Shown here one piece after another: positions 30,462 through 30,483 of a stretch of DNA of 30,483 bases. Under the pieces are notes generated by a model. It searched no databases, was not told where the DNA came from, and saw nothing but the letters and a program-made list of their open reading frames with translations. Both the position numbers and the translations under genes were made by a program. Each line of letters starts with the position of its first letter. Within the stretch, counting starts at the first letter, position 1. This stretch comes from JASJHI01 sp965371355 (GTDB lineage: Bacteria > Actinomycetota > Acidimicrobiia > Acidimicrobiales > Ilumatobacteraceae): the NCBI GenBank assembly GCA_965371355.1, contig CBDUYD010000015.1, forward strand, positions 1 to 30,483. Direction: 5' to 3'.

Positions 30462-30483
30462 CCCAGGATCGCTCGCGGGCGCG

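Overview
The window is a high-GC, gene-dense stretch from an actinobacterium. A free-living member of the Acidimicrobiia (Ilumatobacter-like) is my best guess. The reasons are a DUF222-HNH (13E12-type) gene, luciferase-like flavin/F420 oxidoreductases, a FadD19-like acyl-CoA synthetase, GTG starts, and many genes with a TAnnnT -10 box only 6-8 nt before the start codon (leaderless mRNAs). The taxonomic call is inference. I see no rRNA, tRNA, CRISPR array, insertion sequence or prophage, and no gene-free stretch longer than about 210 bp.

Left part (1-19150) is ordinary accessory and housekeeping content. It holds a DHA2 drug-efflux MFS (cut by the left edge) behind tandem TetR-like operators; an acyl-CoA synthetase divergent from a PaaI-type thioesterase; a DUF222-HNH gene with a LexA-like box inside its promoter; 6-phosphofructokinase; an amidase-signature hydrolase; an MDR-type oxidoreductase; two luciferase-like oxidoreductases; a DUF427 remnant; a SnoaL-like protein; dienelactone hydrolase; an S9 peptidase; a CHAD-CYTH protein in reversed domain order; a Bcr/CflA-type MFS; an SDR; and a membrane-anchored YbhB/PEBP protein.

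Right part (19239-30483) is the striking region. A tightly packed minus-strand operon runs hyuC-type M20 amidohydrolase, N-carbamoyl-D-amino-acid hydrolase-like nitrilase, FAD-less fused xanthine dehydrogenase of the selenium-dependent type, ssnA, ygeX and ygfK. Opposite it is a two-gene unit: a thiamine-binding (MTH1187/YkoF-like) protein and a stand-alone YheO-type helix-turn-helix protein. A 15-bp perfect inverted repeat, TTnACAAnTTGTnAA, lies between the two units. Next to them, yqeB and yqeC encode the maturation proteins of selenium-dependent molybdenum hydroxylases.

Together these look like a version of the reductive purine (urate/xanthine) catabolic cluster known from anaerobic gut bacteria. 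Several changes set it apart. YgfK has lost its central FAD/NADPH module, the dehydrogenase has no FAD subunit, SsnA is trimmed, and two different N-carbamoyl hydrolases stand where the anaerobes have a carbamoyltransferase and a peptidase. My reading is a hydrolytic variant in which two ureido groups are hydrolysed to give 2,3-diaminopropionate, which YgeX then splits to pyruvate and ammonia. The family assignments are well supported; the pathway is inference. A dihydropyrimidinase (hyuA), selD, a permease and a molybdenum-cofactor nucleotidyltransferase are not visible and may lie beyond the right edge.
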